From NCBI GenBank assembly GCA_017387685.1, contig JAFOEU010000032.1, positions 1 to 64,000 of the forward strand: a DNA stretch of 64,000 nt. Reading direction: 5' to 3'. Source of the stretch: Clostridia bacterium. GTDB taxonomy: Bacteria > Bacillota > Clostridia > Oscillospirales > CAG-272. Below the pieces are notes generated by a model. That model saw only the letters and a program-made list of their open reading frames with translations. It ran no database searches and was not told where the DNA came from. Both the position numbers and the translations under genes were made by a program. Below, one piece after another: positions 25,310 to 34,258 of this stretch; the stretch's first letter is position 1; each line of letters begins with the position of its first letter.

Positions 25310-25943
25310 TTCTTTTGACCGTCCTTTCGTTATTTTTCAAATTGATATTATTGATCTTGCGCAAGATCAGCTCACGGCGTACAGCCGCGCGAGGACCAGC
25401 AACGAGGATGAAATATATAAAGCACGTTACAAAGGATAAAAGAACTTCGAGACTGAATCTCAAAATATCGGTAAGCTGTATTCGCGCTTTGATTGCGGCT
25501 CGAAGAATCCTCCAATACGATTTGCCTTGTCCCTTATTATACCCGGGGATCCAAGAAAAGAGCCTGATAGGGAGATAAGACAAGCACCAGCTTTTGAAGC
25601 TTGCAAATACCGCAAATATCTCCGGAAGCGTCACTTCTCTGCCGTCACATATTGCACTCGCGGTATGTCTTACACTTGCGAATGCGGGAGCGGAGAAAAG
25701 GAAAGCAAACGCGATCATTATAAGAACGCCAACCGGATCGGGGATTTTTACCGTGCAATATTCAAGCACATTCAAAAGGAGAAGCGAACAGATCAATCCA
25801 ACACCCGCCATCGACAGCGTGAAAACATACGCGACTACAAGAGATGCGCGTGCATTTTTACGAGAAACGGTGAAGCTTATTTCTTCAAAAAGCTCATTTT
25901 GAATTGCCTTGCGATCGATTTTGTTTAATTTACGTTTTTTCAT
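25302..25943 (-). CDS. Hypothetical membrane protein
   Basis: A 213-residue protein with a basic N-terminus (KKRKLNKIDRKAI), hydrophobic segments at about 35-57, 68-92 and 160-182, and a basic C-terminus. The layout resembles small DUF975-like or regulatory membrane proteins, but I assign no family. It sits five bases after nagA and overlaps metG by eight bases, so it is co-translated with housekeeping genes. Confidence 0.6.
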   Translation of the reverse strand: MKKRKLNKIDRKAIQNELFEEISFTVSRKNARASLVVAYVFTLSMAGVGLICSLLLLNVLEYCTVKIPDPVGVLIMIAFAFLFSAPAFASVRHTASAICDGREVTLPEIFAVFASFKSWCLSYLPIRLFSWIPGYNKGQGKSYWRILRAAIKARIQLTDILRFSLEVLLSFVTCFIYFILVAGPRAAVRRELILRKINNINLKNNERTVKRND

Positions 25944-25948
25944 ATCGT

Positions 25949-27103
25949 TTAATACACCACTTCTCCGCCAACAAAGACCTCCTCAACATTGATCTTCTTG
26001 CCTGAAATTGAGCAGATTATGAAATCGGCGCGGTTGCCGGGGACGAGCTTTCCAACCTTGTTTTCAAGTCCTACTGCACGCGCGGGGGTAAGAGTTGCGC
26101 AAATCAGTGCGTCAACGATCGGGATATTGGCAAAGCGAGCGAGGTTTTCAACGGCATTGATGAGTGAAAGCGTACTGCCCGCAAGGTTACCGGATTCGGT
26201 TCGTGCGACGCCATCCTTAACAATAACGGGAAGTCCCGCGATGCTGTATTTACCGTCGGAAAGAGCTGTCGCTTCCATCGAGTCGCTTATCAGAACAAGC
26301 CTGTCCATACCGATCATTCGGTAAGTGAACGCGACCATTTCGGGCGAGATATGGTGACCGTCGCAGATAAGCTCGCAGAAGCCGCCGGATTCGAGAGCAG
26401 CAAGGATTGTTCCTCCGTCGCGATGATGGATCGGAGGCATACAGTTATAGAGGTGTGTAAACGCCACGTTGTGCTTACGGTAGAGCTCGGTCGCCTCATT
26501 ATACGTTGCGGCGGTGTGGGCAAGCGAAAGGGTTGCACCGAGATCCTTAGCGTGCTCCGCGAACTCGTCGCCGCCACGGAGCTCGTAAGCAGCACTGATT
26601 CGGAGCGGGAGCTTTGATGCGGAAACAAATTCATCGAGCTCAGAAACATTTGGAAGAGCAAGCAATTCGGGGTTGTGCGCACCGCTCTTTGAGGGATTGA
26701 GGTACCTTCCCTCAAGATGTACGCCGAGGAATTCCGCGCCGTCTGTATCACCTTTAAGAGAATCTATCAGAGCTGCCTGAGTGCACAGGCTGTCAAATTC
26801 AGCCGAAGCGAGAGTTGGGAAAACGGAGGTAACTCCATATTCGGCATATGACTTTGCCATAGCACGCAAATCATCGGCATCAGCGTTATTGAAATCCGCG
26901 CCTGCTCTTCCGTGAGTATGGATATCAACGAGACCGGGGATAACATCCTTGCCTTCACAGTCAATAACCGAATCGACCTCGGGGCGGGCATCGGTATGGC
27001 GCAAGAGCGCGCGGATGACACCGTCTTCCACGAGCATTGATCTTGTTTTGAATATCCTGTTTGTGCTGTCAAACAGCCTGCAGTTTTCAAATAATATTTG
27101 CAT
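25949..27103 (-). CDS. nagA: N-acetylglucosamine-6-phosphate deacetylase
   Basis: A 384-residue amidohydrolase that removes acetate from GlcNAc-6-P, feeding amino sugars into glycolysis or wall synthesis. The metal and catalytic pattern is readable: VDIHTHG, a glutamate in GVHLEG, His in SLAHTAATY, His in FTHLYN, and the catalytic Asp in LISDSMEAT. The start at 27103 has GGAGG six bases upstream; the frame runs 27 bases further with no ribosome site. It is the first gene of the nagA-metG-tatD operon, with a clear promoter. No nagB or PTS gene is nearby. Confidence 0.93.
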   Translation of the reverse strand: MQILFENCRLFDSTNRIFKTRSMLVEDGVIRALLRHTDARPEVDSVIDCEGKDVIPGLVDIHTHGRAGADFNNADADDLRAMAKSYAEYGVTSVFPTLASAEFDSLCTQAALIDSLKGDTDGAEFLGVHLEGRYLNPSKSGAHNPELLALPNVSELDEFVSASKLPLRISAAYELRGGDEFAEHAKDLGATLSLAHTAATYNEATELYRKHNVAFTHLYNCMPPIHHRDGGTILAALESGGFCELICDGHHISPEMVAFTYRMIGMDRLVLISDSMEATALSDGKYSIAGLPVIVKDGVARTESGNLAGSTLSLINAVENLARFANIPIVDALICATLTPARAVGLENKVGKLVPGNRADFIICSISGKKINVEEVFVGGEVVY

Positions 27104-27136
27104 ACCGAACCTCCGCATATAGTTATACATTATTAT

Positions 27137-27165
27137 ATTATATCAAAGATTTATATTTTTTTCAA
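27137..27165 (-). promoter_or_regulatory. Sigma-A promoter of the nagA operon
   Basis: Minus strand TTGAAA (27165-27160), 17 bases, extended -10 TGaTATAAT (hexamer 27142-27137). Confidence 0.75.
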
Positions 27166-27242
27166 TAGGAAAATGATATTTTCGCGTTTAAAAGTTGATT
27201 TTGAGTCAATAATTTCTTCGAAAAACAATCAGGAGGAGCATT

Positions 27243-27782
27243 ATGGCGATTATCAAGCCCGAACGTCACAGCAAAAAGGCACGTTTCTTAAATACACTTG
27301 AAGGGGAGTTCTGTCTTGTAGCGATAAGTAACGCATTGATTTGGGCACTTTCCGCCGAGATCTTTGCGCGGCTGGCTCTATTTGTCTCGGATACACTCTA
27401 CCCTTTTACCTATCCTTTTTTTCACACTCCCTTGCACGGATTTTTGCCTCAGATAGCCTACCGTCCTCCATTTGCGGCAAATCTTATATTCGGCGCTTTC
27501 TTTGGCTATGCGGTTTACCGATTTGAAAAATATATATTTTATCGAAGGTTAAATAAAATAATACGTGCCGCCTTCGGTTCGGTTGCGGCTTGCGTTTTCG
27601 TATTTCTTTCGGGACTTCTGGCATTTGCGGACGCTCAATATTCTCTCGGTCTTCTTTCTCCCATTTTACTTCACGCGGACGCCAATGAATTACCTATGCT
27701 TTTCATTTACTATTTTTTTGCAACACTTGGGATCACGGCGTTTTGCGACTCTATCCGAAGACGTGTTTTTTTGCTTCCGTAA
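27243..27782 (+). CDS. Hypothetical membrane protein (3-4 TM)
   Basis: A 179-residue protein with a basic start (KPERHSKKARF), then hydrophobic segments at about 20-45, 65-88, 103-122 and 145-165. There is no family match from memory. AGGAGG six bases before the ATG makes the start firm. It is monocistronic and divergent from nagA; no convincing promoter could be read in the 139-base gap. It ends at a hairpin shared with the convergent DUF975 gene. Confidence 0.6.
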   Translation: MAIIKPERHSKKARFLNTLEGEFCLVAISNALIWALSAEIFARLALFVSDTLYPFTYPFFHTPLHGFLPQIAYRPPFAANLIFGAFFGYAVYRFEKYIFYRRLNKIIRAAFGSVAACVFVFLSGLLAFADAQYSLGLLSPILLHADANELPMLFIYYFFATLGITAFCDSIRRRVFLLP

Positions 27783-27785
27783 AAA

Positions 27786-27810
27786 AGAACTCCGCGCGCG
27801 GCGGAGTTCT
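27786..27810. terminator. Terminator between convergent membrane-protein genes
   Basis: AGAACTCCGC / GCGGAGTTCT (27786-27795 / 27801-27810), 10-base stem. In the minus direction it is followed by six Ts (27786-27781), so it serves mainly the minus-strand gene. Confidence 0.82.
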
Positions 27811-27815
27811 ATAAA

Positions 27816-28607
27816 TTATGCTTCGGGAATATAGATCGGGATATTGTCGTCGGTTGCGGGAGTGGGACGAGTACCCGAGATCTCTCGGTAAAAATCAGCT
27901 ACTGCGGCTTCCATATAGGGAGTCAGAACGATAAATCCGATACCGCAGGTGAATATACAGAGAAGAACCCATCCGATGAAACTGAATTCCAGGGTGAAAA
28001 GATCGAACTTATATCCTTTCATCATTTCCTTGGACTTTGCGCAAGCCTCGCTTGCCGACATTTCGGGATTTTCAGCCATTATGTACGGCACCATTGCGTA
28101 CGCATAAGTTGCTATGATTCCGGGGATACCGCAAAGCAGACTCCAAAGGAATATGTATAAGGAACGAAGAAGGTTGGCAAGCACGGTAGTTTTCCAGAAC
28201 TTGAAATACTTAAAGAGATCATTGAGCTCCGCATTTTCAGCGTCAACAAGGTTAAGATTGAATTTCGCGTAACCTACGCCGACTATACTTCCAAGCACAA
28301 AGAATGCAAGTACAATTACTAATCCAATGGTAAGTCCGACGATCAAAGCCGTTCCGATGATGCCCCAAACAGCCGGCTCGATGCTCGAGAAAATATCTTC
28401 GATGCCGTCAATTTCACCTACGGGAGGCATGACTGTGCCTGCTTCAAAATCCTCGTTGTTAAATCCCGAAAGGTCGAGGCTAAAGCCGCCTCCTCCGTTT
28501 GACGAAGCGCCGAGGAAGCCCGCTATAAGACCCGCTACAACAGCAAGTCCCCATTTACCGCGAAGCGCGTTTCGTGCGTTTTCTCTGAAATAAGATGCAC
28601 CTTTCAT
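27816..28607 (-). CDS. DUF975-family membrane protein
   Basis: A 263-residue protein. The N-terminal stretch ENARNALRGKWGLAVVAGL is typical of DUF975. Hydrophobic segments lie at about 18-35, 80-110, 150-175 and 205-230, and the conserved MMKGYKFDLF pattern is present. The function of DUF975 is unknown. GGAGA precedes the ATG. It lies 18 bases after metA with no terminator between, so it may be the third gene of the metY-metA transcript. Confidence 0.8.
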   Translation of the reverse strand: MKGASYFRENARNALRGKWGLAVVAGLIAGFLGASSNGGGGFSLDLSGFNNEDFEAGTVMPPVGEIDGIEDIFSSIEPAVWGIIGTALIVGLTIGLVIVLAFFVLGSIVGVGYAKFNLNLVDAENAELNDLFKYFKFWKTTVLANLLRSLYIFLWSLLCGIPGIIATYAYAMVPYIMAENPEMSASEACAKSKEMMKGYKFDLFTLEFSFIGWVLLCIFTCGIGFIVLTPYMEAAVADFYREISGTRPTPATDDNIPIYIPEA

Positions 28608-28625
28608 ATTATATCTCCTTTCCTA

Positions 28626-29543
28626 TCAGTTGATCTGTTCTCTATCGTACGGTGTGGTTTGATAAACGAAATAATTGAGCCAATTGGAGTAGAGCAGGTT
28701 AGCACAGCTTCTCCAAGTTACGATGGGGTCGAGGGTATCGTCGTCATTCGGGAAGTAGTTTACTGGGAGCTCTATCGGAAGCCCCGCATTTTTGTCGCGG
28801 AGATATTCAGCTTTGAGAGTACCGGCGTCGTATTCAGAATGACCCGTGATGAAGATCTGTCTGCCTCGGTCGGTAGCGCAGGCATAAAGTCCCGCGAGAG
28901 GCGAGGTTGAGAGGATCTTAAGCTCGGGACAAGCCTCTACATCCTCGATTCGAACGGTGGTGTGGCGCGAATGAGGAACAAAGAATTTATCATCGAAGCC
29001 TCTGAAAAGCATTGAGGAACGGCGTTCTACTGTGTGCTCAAAGACGCCGAAGAGCTTTGAGTCGAGCGGATATTTTTTGATTCCGTAGTGATAATACAGT
29101 CCCGCCTGAGCCCCCCAGCAGATGTGGAAGGTGGAGGTTACGTTTGTCTTCGACCATTCCATGATCTCGCAGAGCTCTTTCCAATACGTAACTTCCTCAA
29201 AGGGCATCTGCTCAACGGGCGCACCTGTGATGATCATACCGTCATACTTCTTATGCTTGACCTCATCGAAGGTCTTATAGAATGCGAGCATATGCTCAGC
29301 TGACGTATGGGTAGCCTTATGAGTAGCGGTCTGAAGAAGCTCGAGCTCGACCTGAAGGGGAGTGTTACCGATCAGACGCGCGATCTGCGTTTCCGTGGTG
29401 ATCTTCTGCGGCATCAGGTTGAGCATAAGGATATTCAAAGGTCTGATATCCTGCGTAATCGCGCGAGTCTCCGTCATAACGAAGATGTTTTCGTCAAGCA
29501 GAGTCTGTGTCGCGGGGAGAAGATTGGGGATTTTGATAGGCAT
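28626..29543 (-). CDS. metA: Homoserine O-acetyltransferase (MetA fold)
   Basis: A 305-residue class I amidotransferase-fold enzyme that activates homoserine for methionine synthesis. The nucleophile is Cys142 (HICWGAQAG); the His236/Glu238 pair is in TGHSEYD. Residue 111 is Glu (TGAPVE). In characterised MetA enzymes Glu at this position selects acetyl-CoA, as in Bacillus cereus, and Gly selects succinyl-CoA, as in E. coli, so an O-acetyl product is predicted. The upstream metY encodes an O-acetylhomoserine sulfhydrylase, which fits. AGGAG precedes the ATG. Confidence 0.94.
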   Translation of the reverse strand: MPIKIPNLLPATQTLLDENIFVMTETRAITQDIRPLNILMLNLMPQKITTETQIARLIGNTPLQVELELLQTATHKATHTSAEHMLAFYKTFDEVKHKKYDGMIITGAPVEQMPFEEVTYWKELCEIMEWSKTNVTSTFHICWGAQAGLYYHYGIKKYPLDSKLFGVFEHTVERRSSMLFRGFDDKFFVPHSRHTTVRIEDVEACPELKILSTSPLAGLYACATDRGRQIFITGHSEYDAGTLKAEYLRDKNAGLPIELPVNYFPNDDDTLDPIVTWRSCANLLYSNWLNYFVYQTTPYDREQIN

Positions 29544-29560
29544 TTCTGTCTCCTGAAATT

Positions 29561-30844
29561 TTAAGCATTAGCAAGTGCCTGCTCGATATCGGCGATAATA
29601 TCGTCGATATGCTCGGTACCAACCGAAAGTCTTACAAGACCCGCGGGGATGCCTGCGGCTTCAAGCTGTTCGTCGGTGAGCTGGCGGTGAGTGGTGGATG
29701 CGGGGTTAAGTACGCTCGTGCGGGAGTCTGCAACGTGAACTACGATAGCAGCGAGCTTGAGGGAATCCATAAACTTTACAGCGGAATCTCTGCCGCCCTT
29801 GATGACGAAGGAAACAACGCCCGCACAGCCGTCGGGAAGATATTTCTTTGCAAGCTCGTGGCGGGGATCGCTTTCAAGACCGGGATAGGATACGCTTTCA
29901 ACCTTTTCGTGTGCCTCGAGGTACTTCGATACCGCAAGAGCGTTGGAGCAATGTCTTTCCATGCGGAGGTGAAGTGTTTCAAGACCGAGGTTAAGAAGGA
30001 ATGCGCTCATTGCGGTCATTGCGATACCCATATCGCGAACGAGCTGAACGCGAGCCTTGGTAACGTAAGCCATATTATTGCCAAACTGCTTAACGTAAGC
30101 AACGCCGTGGTAGGAGGGGTCGGGAGCATTGAGCTCGGGCCACTTCTCGGGATCAGCGGACCAATCGAACTTACCGCCGTCAACTACGCATCCGCCTACA
30201 ACGGTAGCGTGACCGTCCATATACTTGGTGGTGGAGTGAACTATAATATCGCATCCGTGCTCAAAGGGACGGCAAAGGATGGGGGTCGGGAAGGTATTGT
30301 CAACCACAAAGGGAATTCCGTTTTTATGTGCGATCGCGGCAAAACGGTCGAAATCGAGAACGTCAAGTGCGGGGTTTGCAATAGTCTCACCGAAGAGCAT
30401 ACGGGTGTTTTCGTCGATAAGCGACTCGATCTCCTCATCGCTCATAGAAGAGGTTGCAAATCGAACGTCGATGCCGAAGCGCTTGAGTGTTACTGCAAAG
30501 AGGTTTACGGTTCCGCCGTAGATCGCGGCAAGAGAAACGATATTCTGTCCCGCCTTTGTGATATTGAGAACGGCAAGGAGAATCGCCGCCATACCCGATG
30601 AAGTAAGGATCGCGCCCGTACCGCCCTCGAGATCGGTGATCTTCTTCTCCACCTCTGCAACCGTGGGGTTGGAGATACGGGAGTACATATGGCCGTCAGC
30701 CTTGAGGTCAAAGAGGTCGCCTACCTCTTCAGACGAGCAATACTTATAAGTAGTGCTCTGATATATCGGGAGAACTCTGGGTTCGCCGTTTCCGGGATTA
30801 TAGCCGGACTGAATACATTTTGTTTCGATTTTGAAATCAGACAT
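29561..30844 (-). CDS. metY: O-acetylhomoserine sulfhydrylase
   Basis: A 427-residue PLP enzyme of the Cys/Met-metabolism family. It makes homocysteine directly from O-acetylhomoserine and sulfide. The PLP lysine lies in [10 protein letters not shown]; the N-terminal motif YQSTTYKY and the SSGMAA loop are typical of the MetY/MetZ branch rather than cystathionine gamma-synthase. The start at 30844 follows GAGG by six bases; an upstream in-frame ATG lacks a site. It forms an operon with metA (17-base gap). The short leader has no room for a SAM riboswitch. Confidence 0.94.
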   Translation of the reverse strand: MSDFKIETKCIQSGYNPGNGEPRVLPIYQSTTYKYCSSEEVGDLFDLKADGHMYSRISNPTVAEVEKKITDLEGGTGAILTSSGMAAILLAVLNITKAGQNIVSLAAIYGGTVNLFAVTLKRFGIDVRFATSSMSDEEIESLIDENTRMLFGETIANPALDVLDFDRFAAIAHKNGIPFVVDNTFPTPILCRPFEHGCDIIVHSTTKYMDGHATVVGGCVVDGGKFDWSADPEKWPELNAPDPSYHGVAYVKQFGNNMAYVTKARVQLVRDMGIAMTAMSAFLLNLGLETLHLRMERHCSNALAVSKYLEAHEKVESVSYPGLESDPRHELAKKYLPDGCAGVVSFVIKGGRDSAVKFMDSLKLAAIVVHVADSRTSVLNPASTTHRQLTDEQLEAAGIPAGLVRLSVGTEHIDDIIADIEQALANA

Positions 30845-30894
30845 TTTATCCTCACTTTCGCGCAAAAATGCGCAAACAACATTATTTCACAGTA

Positions 30895-30923
30895 ATTATA
30901 TCACAAAGAATAACAAATTTCAA
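30895..30923 (-). promoter_or_regulatory. Sigma-A promoter of metY-metA
   Basis: Minus strand TTGAAA (30923-30918), 17 bases, extended -10 TGaTATAAT (hexamer 30900-30895). A small GCGCA/TGCGC hairpin lies in the leader just before the ribosome site. Confidence 0.75.
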
Positions 30924-30931
30924 TAGAAAAT

Positions 30932-30966
30932 ATAAAAAATCCTTCTCCGTGAGTGCGGAGAAGGAT
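30932..30966 (-). terminator. Terminator after dpaB
   Basis: ATCCTTCTCCG / CGGAGAAGGAT (30939-30949 / 30956-30966), 11-base stem, followed in the minus direction by a T-run. Confidence 0.88.
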
Positions 30967-30971
30967 CGTTA

Positions 30972-31538
30972 TCAGTTAAGAAACAGCGGGCGAAGCTGTT
31001 CACCGCGCAAGGCGGCGTAAAGTGAGTCGGTAAGCTTATCGAAGGAACAAACTATAGAATGCGGCTTGTGCTCGGGATCGTCCTGTATCAGCGGCACAAA
31101 ATACACGCTCTTGCGCTTCTGCATTACGTTTAGATTTGAAAGATTCGCTGAAAGTCCGTCGTTTGTCGCGAGTGCGATCAAAAGAGGCCGGTCGCATCGA
31201 AGATGAGCTTTTGCTGCCATAGTGACCGGTGTGTCTGTTACGCCGAGGGCAAGCTTTGCGAGAGTATTTCCCGTGCAAGGGCAGATTATCAGCATATCAA
31301 GCTTTTCTCTCGGGCCAAGCGGCTCCGCGGCTTCTATGGTTTTAATGATACTTCTTCCGCAGATAGCTTCTATCTTTGATATATGATCCGCCGCCGTACC
31401 GAATCTCGTATCTATTGACGATGCATTGAAGCTCATTATCGGGACTAGTTCGTGACCGATATCAGCAAGGTGCTTCAGTTGCGCGATGGCGGGCGCAAAC
31501 GTGCAAAAAGAGCCGCAGAATGCAAAGCCTATCTTCAT
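30972..31538 (-). CDS. dpaB: Dipicolinate synthase subunit B
   Basis: A 188-residue flavoprotein-like subunit (SpoVFB). With subunit A it makes dipicolinic acid from a dihydrodipicolinate-pathway intermediate in the mother cell; the product is loaded into the spore core. Diagnostic stretches are GFAFCGSFCTF at the N-terminus, ICPCTGNTLAKLA and ALATNDGLSANL. It overlaps dpaA by four bases (ATGA). Its presence is strong evidence of endospore formation. Confidence 0.93.
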   Translation of the reverse strand: MKIGFAFCGSFCTFAPAIAQLKHLADIGHELVPIMSFNASSIDTRFGTAADHISKIEAICGRSIIKTIEAAEPLGPREKLDMLIICPCTGNTLAKLALGVTDTPVTMAAKAHLRCDRPLLIALATNDGLSANLSNLNVMQKRKSVYFVPLIQDDPEHKPHSIVCSFDKLTDSLYAALRGEQLRPLFLN

Positions 31539-32437
31539 ATTATCCCCTCACTTTCAAAAAGCTCGTCGAGCACGTCTGCGATAATTGCCCCCGCGCTTTC
31601 GGGAGCATATTTTCCCGGCAAAGAAAGTGCCCATACCGCTTCTATTCCCTTATCCTTCGCCGCGGCAAAATCAACTCCTCCGGGGACGGACGCAAGATCG
31701 ATGATAAGAATCTCTTTGTCCATACGCCTGATCACCTCTTCATCAAACAATCTTGCGGGAGCGGTATTGAATATAACGTCGCAGCCCTCTCTGTCGAGCA
31801 GCTTTTCGAGCCCTCGGTAAGGCGCATTTTCCGATATTCGGAGTGTGCGGTATCCGAACGATGCCGCCTCTGCAAGCTGACCGCCGTTTCTTGCGGCAAC
31901 CGTGACCTCCGCCCCAATCCGAGCGAGCAAATGTGCAAGCATCTTCCCTATCCTTCCGTAGCCCACCACCGCCGCACGGCATCCGCTGACGGTTCTGCTC
32001 ATTTTCTGCATTGCGATAGAAACTGCTCCCTCAGCGGTTGGTTCAGCATTTCTGATACGCAAGCTTTCCGAGTCAAAATAATCTATCAGACGCTTTTGAT
32101 GAGAGCTCGCAAAGGCTAATGCAGATTCATCAAATCTGCCACCATAAACCGGTACTTCTGCAAAGCCTAACAGTGCATTTATCTTTAGTTTATCATTCTC
32201 GTTTCCGTTTTGGCAATTAATATTGAAACCGTCTAAAGTTGCGGGTAGCGGCAATATCACGGCATTTGCACCGCGCACCGAATCCTTCCAATCTCTGCAC
32301 CTGACAGCTGTGCCTATTCGGGCATCCTTGCCCAGCCCCCAAACGGCGCACTCATATCCGCGAGCCGCAAGTGCCGCGGCGAGATAGCCCTGCCTGGCAT
32401 CACCGCCAAGAAGAGCAAGCTTTATTTCTCTTTTCAT
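31535..32437 (-). CDS. dpaA: Dipicolinate synthase subunit A
   Basis: A 300-residue NAD(P)-binding subunit (SpoVFA). An N-terminal Rossmann-like domain begins ALLGGDARQGYLA, and a second nucleotide-binding fold carries VVGYGRIGKMLA near residue 150. The C-terminal blocks IIDLASVPGGVDF and SLPGKYAPESAG are family hallmarks. TGAGGA precedes the ATG. The promoter region lacks a good sigma-A site but has a sigma-K-like one, matching mother-cell timing of spoVF in Bacillus. Confidence 0.93.
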   Translation of the reverse strand: MKREIKLALLGGDARQGYLAAALAARGYECAVWGLGKDARIGTAVRCRDWKDSVRGANAVILPLPATLDGFNINCQNGNENDKLKINALLGFAEVPVYGGRFDESALAFASSHQKRLIDYFDSESLRIRNAEPTAEGAVSIAMQKMSRTVSGCRAAVVGYGRIGKMLAHLLARIGAEVTVAARNGGQLAEAASFGYRTLRISENAPYRGLEKLLDREGCDVIFNTAPARLFDEEVIRRMDKEILIIDLASVPGGVDFAAAKDKGIEAVWALSLPGKYAPESAGAIIADVLDELFESEGII

Positions 32438-32471
32438 ATCTTGATCCTCATAAAATAAAGGTTTTATACTA

Positions 32472-32500
32472 TATATTATGACAAATCAATTTAATATGTG
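32472..32500 (-). promoter_or_regulatory. Sigma-K-like promoter of dpaAB
   Basis: On the minus strand CATAATATA (32480-32472) matches the sigma-K -10 consensus CATAnnnTA. CAC (32500-32498), matching the short AC-type -35, lies 17 bases upstream. Predicted leader of about 28 bases. The consensus is loose, so chance is possible. Confidence 0.5.
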
Positions 32501-32502
32501 AA

Positions 32503-32531
32503 GAACCCGAAAGCCATTTGCCTTCGGGTTC
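32503..32531 (-). terminator. Hairpin after birA
   Basis: GAACCCGAAAGC / GCCTTCGGGTTC form a long stem with a short loop just after the birA stop. The downstream T content (TTCTTCAC) is poor, so termination may be incomplete. Confidence 0.65.
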
Positions 32532-32537
32532 TGTCAG

Positions 32538-33260
32538 TTATAAAATTATAAGCCCTGCCGTAGTGTTTGTAAATTCAGGACGTTTGCCCTCGACCGAGAA
32601 TATCAAAGAGAAATCCGATGCTACGCTGACCGCAGTGCCGCATCTACCATCAGGGAGCATAATGCTTCTGCCGGGTGTAGTGCAGTATTTACAGTAATCG
32701 GCGTAAAGCTTATCCTGATCAACCTCGGGCAGGTGATTGCAGAGACGGTCGGCAATCTCGATCATAAGCTTTTCGGTATCCTCGGGGTTAAGTGCGAGAG
32801 TGGTCACTCTGCCGCGAAGCTCATCGGGCATATCGGCGTATCCGGTATTGATACCAAAGCCGATTCGAATCGTTGTCAGCTTACCTTCCTTCACGGTGAC
32901 GGCAGTAATTACTCCGCCGTACTTCTTGCCATCAAGCTGAAGATCGTTTACCCATTTGATTCCGAGTCGCTGATCAAAATCCGAGCATGCATCGAGCACC
33001 GCATCAGTTATCGTGACTGTTGAAAACGGTCCAAGCTTTGAAGAGAATGCGGGCTCGCAGACATCCGCGTATTCACCGACAAGAAGCAAGGTAGCATATA
33101 TTCCGTTATCCATAGGAGAATAAAACGTGTGTGTTCCCTGCCCCTTTCCGGCGGTCTGTTCACGAGCTGTGAAAAGATACGCGCCGTCAGAAAGCTCTTT
33201 CATTCGTCTGCCCGCTTCGGCAAAGGTAGAATCGATGGTATCAAATCTTATGATTTCCAT
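32538..33260 (-). CDS. birA: Biotin--protein ligase (BirA, no DNA-binding domain)
   Basis: A 240-residue ligase that adenylates biotin and transfers it to a lysine of carrier proteins. The nucleotide/biotin loop reads EQTAGKGQGTHTFYS, a variant of GRGRxGR; KWVNDL and GGVITAV match the catalytic core, and a small C-terminal domain follows. There is no N-terminal helix-turn-helix, so it is a monofunctional ligase. It lies eight bases after the last permease gene of the nucleoside importer and probably shares its transcript. The window itself encodes no intact biotin acceptor. Confidence 0.88.
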   Translation of the reverse strand: MEIIRFDTIDSTFAEAGRRMKELSDGAYLFTAREQTAGKGQGTHTFYSPMDNGIYATLLLVGEYADVCEPAFSSKLGPFSTVTITDAVLDACSDFDQRLGIKWVNDLQLDGKKYGGVITAVTVKEGKLTTIRIGFGINTGYADMPDELRGRVTTLALNPEDTEKLMIEIADRLCNHLPEVDQDKLYADYCKYCTTPGRSIMLPDGRCGTAVSVASDFSLIFSVEGKRPEFTNTTAGLIIL

Positions 33261-33268
33261 ATTGAGCT

Positions 33269-34258
33269 TTATCTTTCTTCTCGGAAGTAGGATTGACCGA
33301 GTGCTGCAGGAGGCTGATGCTCACGCTTCTTGCGGGAACTGGTAAATACAAGGACGATAATAGTAACGAGATAGGGGAGCATCTTAATGAGCTCCTTTGT
33401 GCTTCCCGAAAGGCCGGAAATGAATACGCTCGCGATATAAAGTCCACCGAAAATGTAGGACGAGAGAATTGCGCTCTTGGGTCTCCAAAGAGCAAAGATT
33501 ACGATCGCGATAGCAAGCCAACCACGGTCACCAAAGCCATTGTTTGTCCATGCTCCGGTTGTGTAATCCATTACAAAATAAAGTCCACCGAGACCGGCGA
33601 TAGCTCCGCCCACGCAGGTTGCAACGTACTTATACAGTGAAACGTTGATGCCCGCGGCATCTGCTGTCGCAGGGTTCTCGCCAATCGCGCGGAGATTAAG
33701 TCCGTGACGGGTATTGTCCAAGAAACGCTGTGCGAGGACCGCAATAATAATAGCAAGATAAACGAGGAAACCAAAGGAGAAGAATGTCTCTCCAACGATG
33801 CCGAGCTCCGAAAGATACGGAATCTTGGTCTTATATGCGTTTCCGGTGATGTAGAGAGAGATCGAGCCGGTCTCACCGAAGAACTTAAGGAGGGAGCCGC
33901 CGTAGAAGTTACCGAGACCTACACCAAGAGTGGTCAGTGCAAGACCGACGACATTCTGATTTGCCTTAAGAGTAATGGTAAGGAAGCTGTAAATAAATGC
34001 GATGAAGGCGGAACCGAGGATCGAAGCCAGAAGAGAAATAACGACACAAAGGATCGGGATGGGATCGGCACAGAAATGCTCGTAAAGATATCCGCCGATG
34101 ATGCCGGAGATACCACCGATATACATAATGCCGGGGATACCAAGGTTAAGATTGCCGCTCTTCTCTGTAATGATCTCGCCAGTTGCTCCGAAAAGAAGAG
34201 GGGTACCCTGAACTATAGCTGCGGCGATAAACGCCATAATCTTTGCAAAAATATCCAT
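33269..34258 (-). CDS. ABC nucleoside transporter permease (NupQ-like)
   Basis: A 329-residue permease of the BMP-associated (basic membrane protein) family, with about eight to nine hydrophobic segments. The opening FGATGEIITEKSGNLNLGIPG is, in shorter form (EKSGNLNLGI), diagnostic of this permease type. It partners with the other permease, the double ATPase and the BMP lipoprotein encoded upstream. Its ATG shares a base with the stop of the upstream permease (TAATG). Relatives import guanosine or other nucleosides (NupNOPQ). Confidence 0.9.
   Translation of the reverse strand: MDIFAKIMAFIAAAIVQGTPLLFGATGEIITEKSGNLNLGIPGIMYIGGISGIIGGYLYEHFCADPIPILCVVISLLASILGSAFIAFIYSFLTITLKANQNVVGLALTTLGVGLGNFYGGSLLKFFGETGSISLYITGNAYKTKIPYLSELGIVGETFFSFGFLVYLAIIIAVLAQRFLDNTRHGLNLRAIGENPATADAAGINVSLYKYVATCVGGAIAGLGGLYFVMDYTTGAWTNNGFGDRGWLAIAIVIFALWRPKSAILSSYIFGGLYIASVFISGLSGSTKELIKMLPYLVTIIVLVFTSSRKKREHQPPAALGQSYFREER

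Noticed and set aside
24080..25318. Plus-strand open frame opposite metG
   Set aside because: Shadow frame opposite a synthetase with intact HIGH and KMSKS motifs.
30845..30971. SAM riboswitch before metY-metA
   Set aside because: The leader from the predicted start to the ATG is about 45 bases, too short for any SAM riboswitch, and no conserved core is present.
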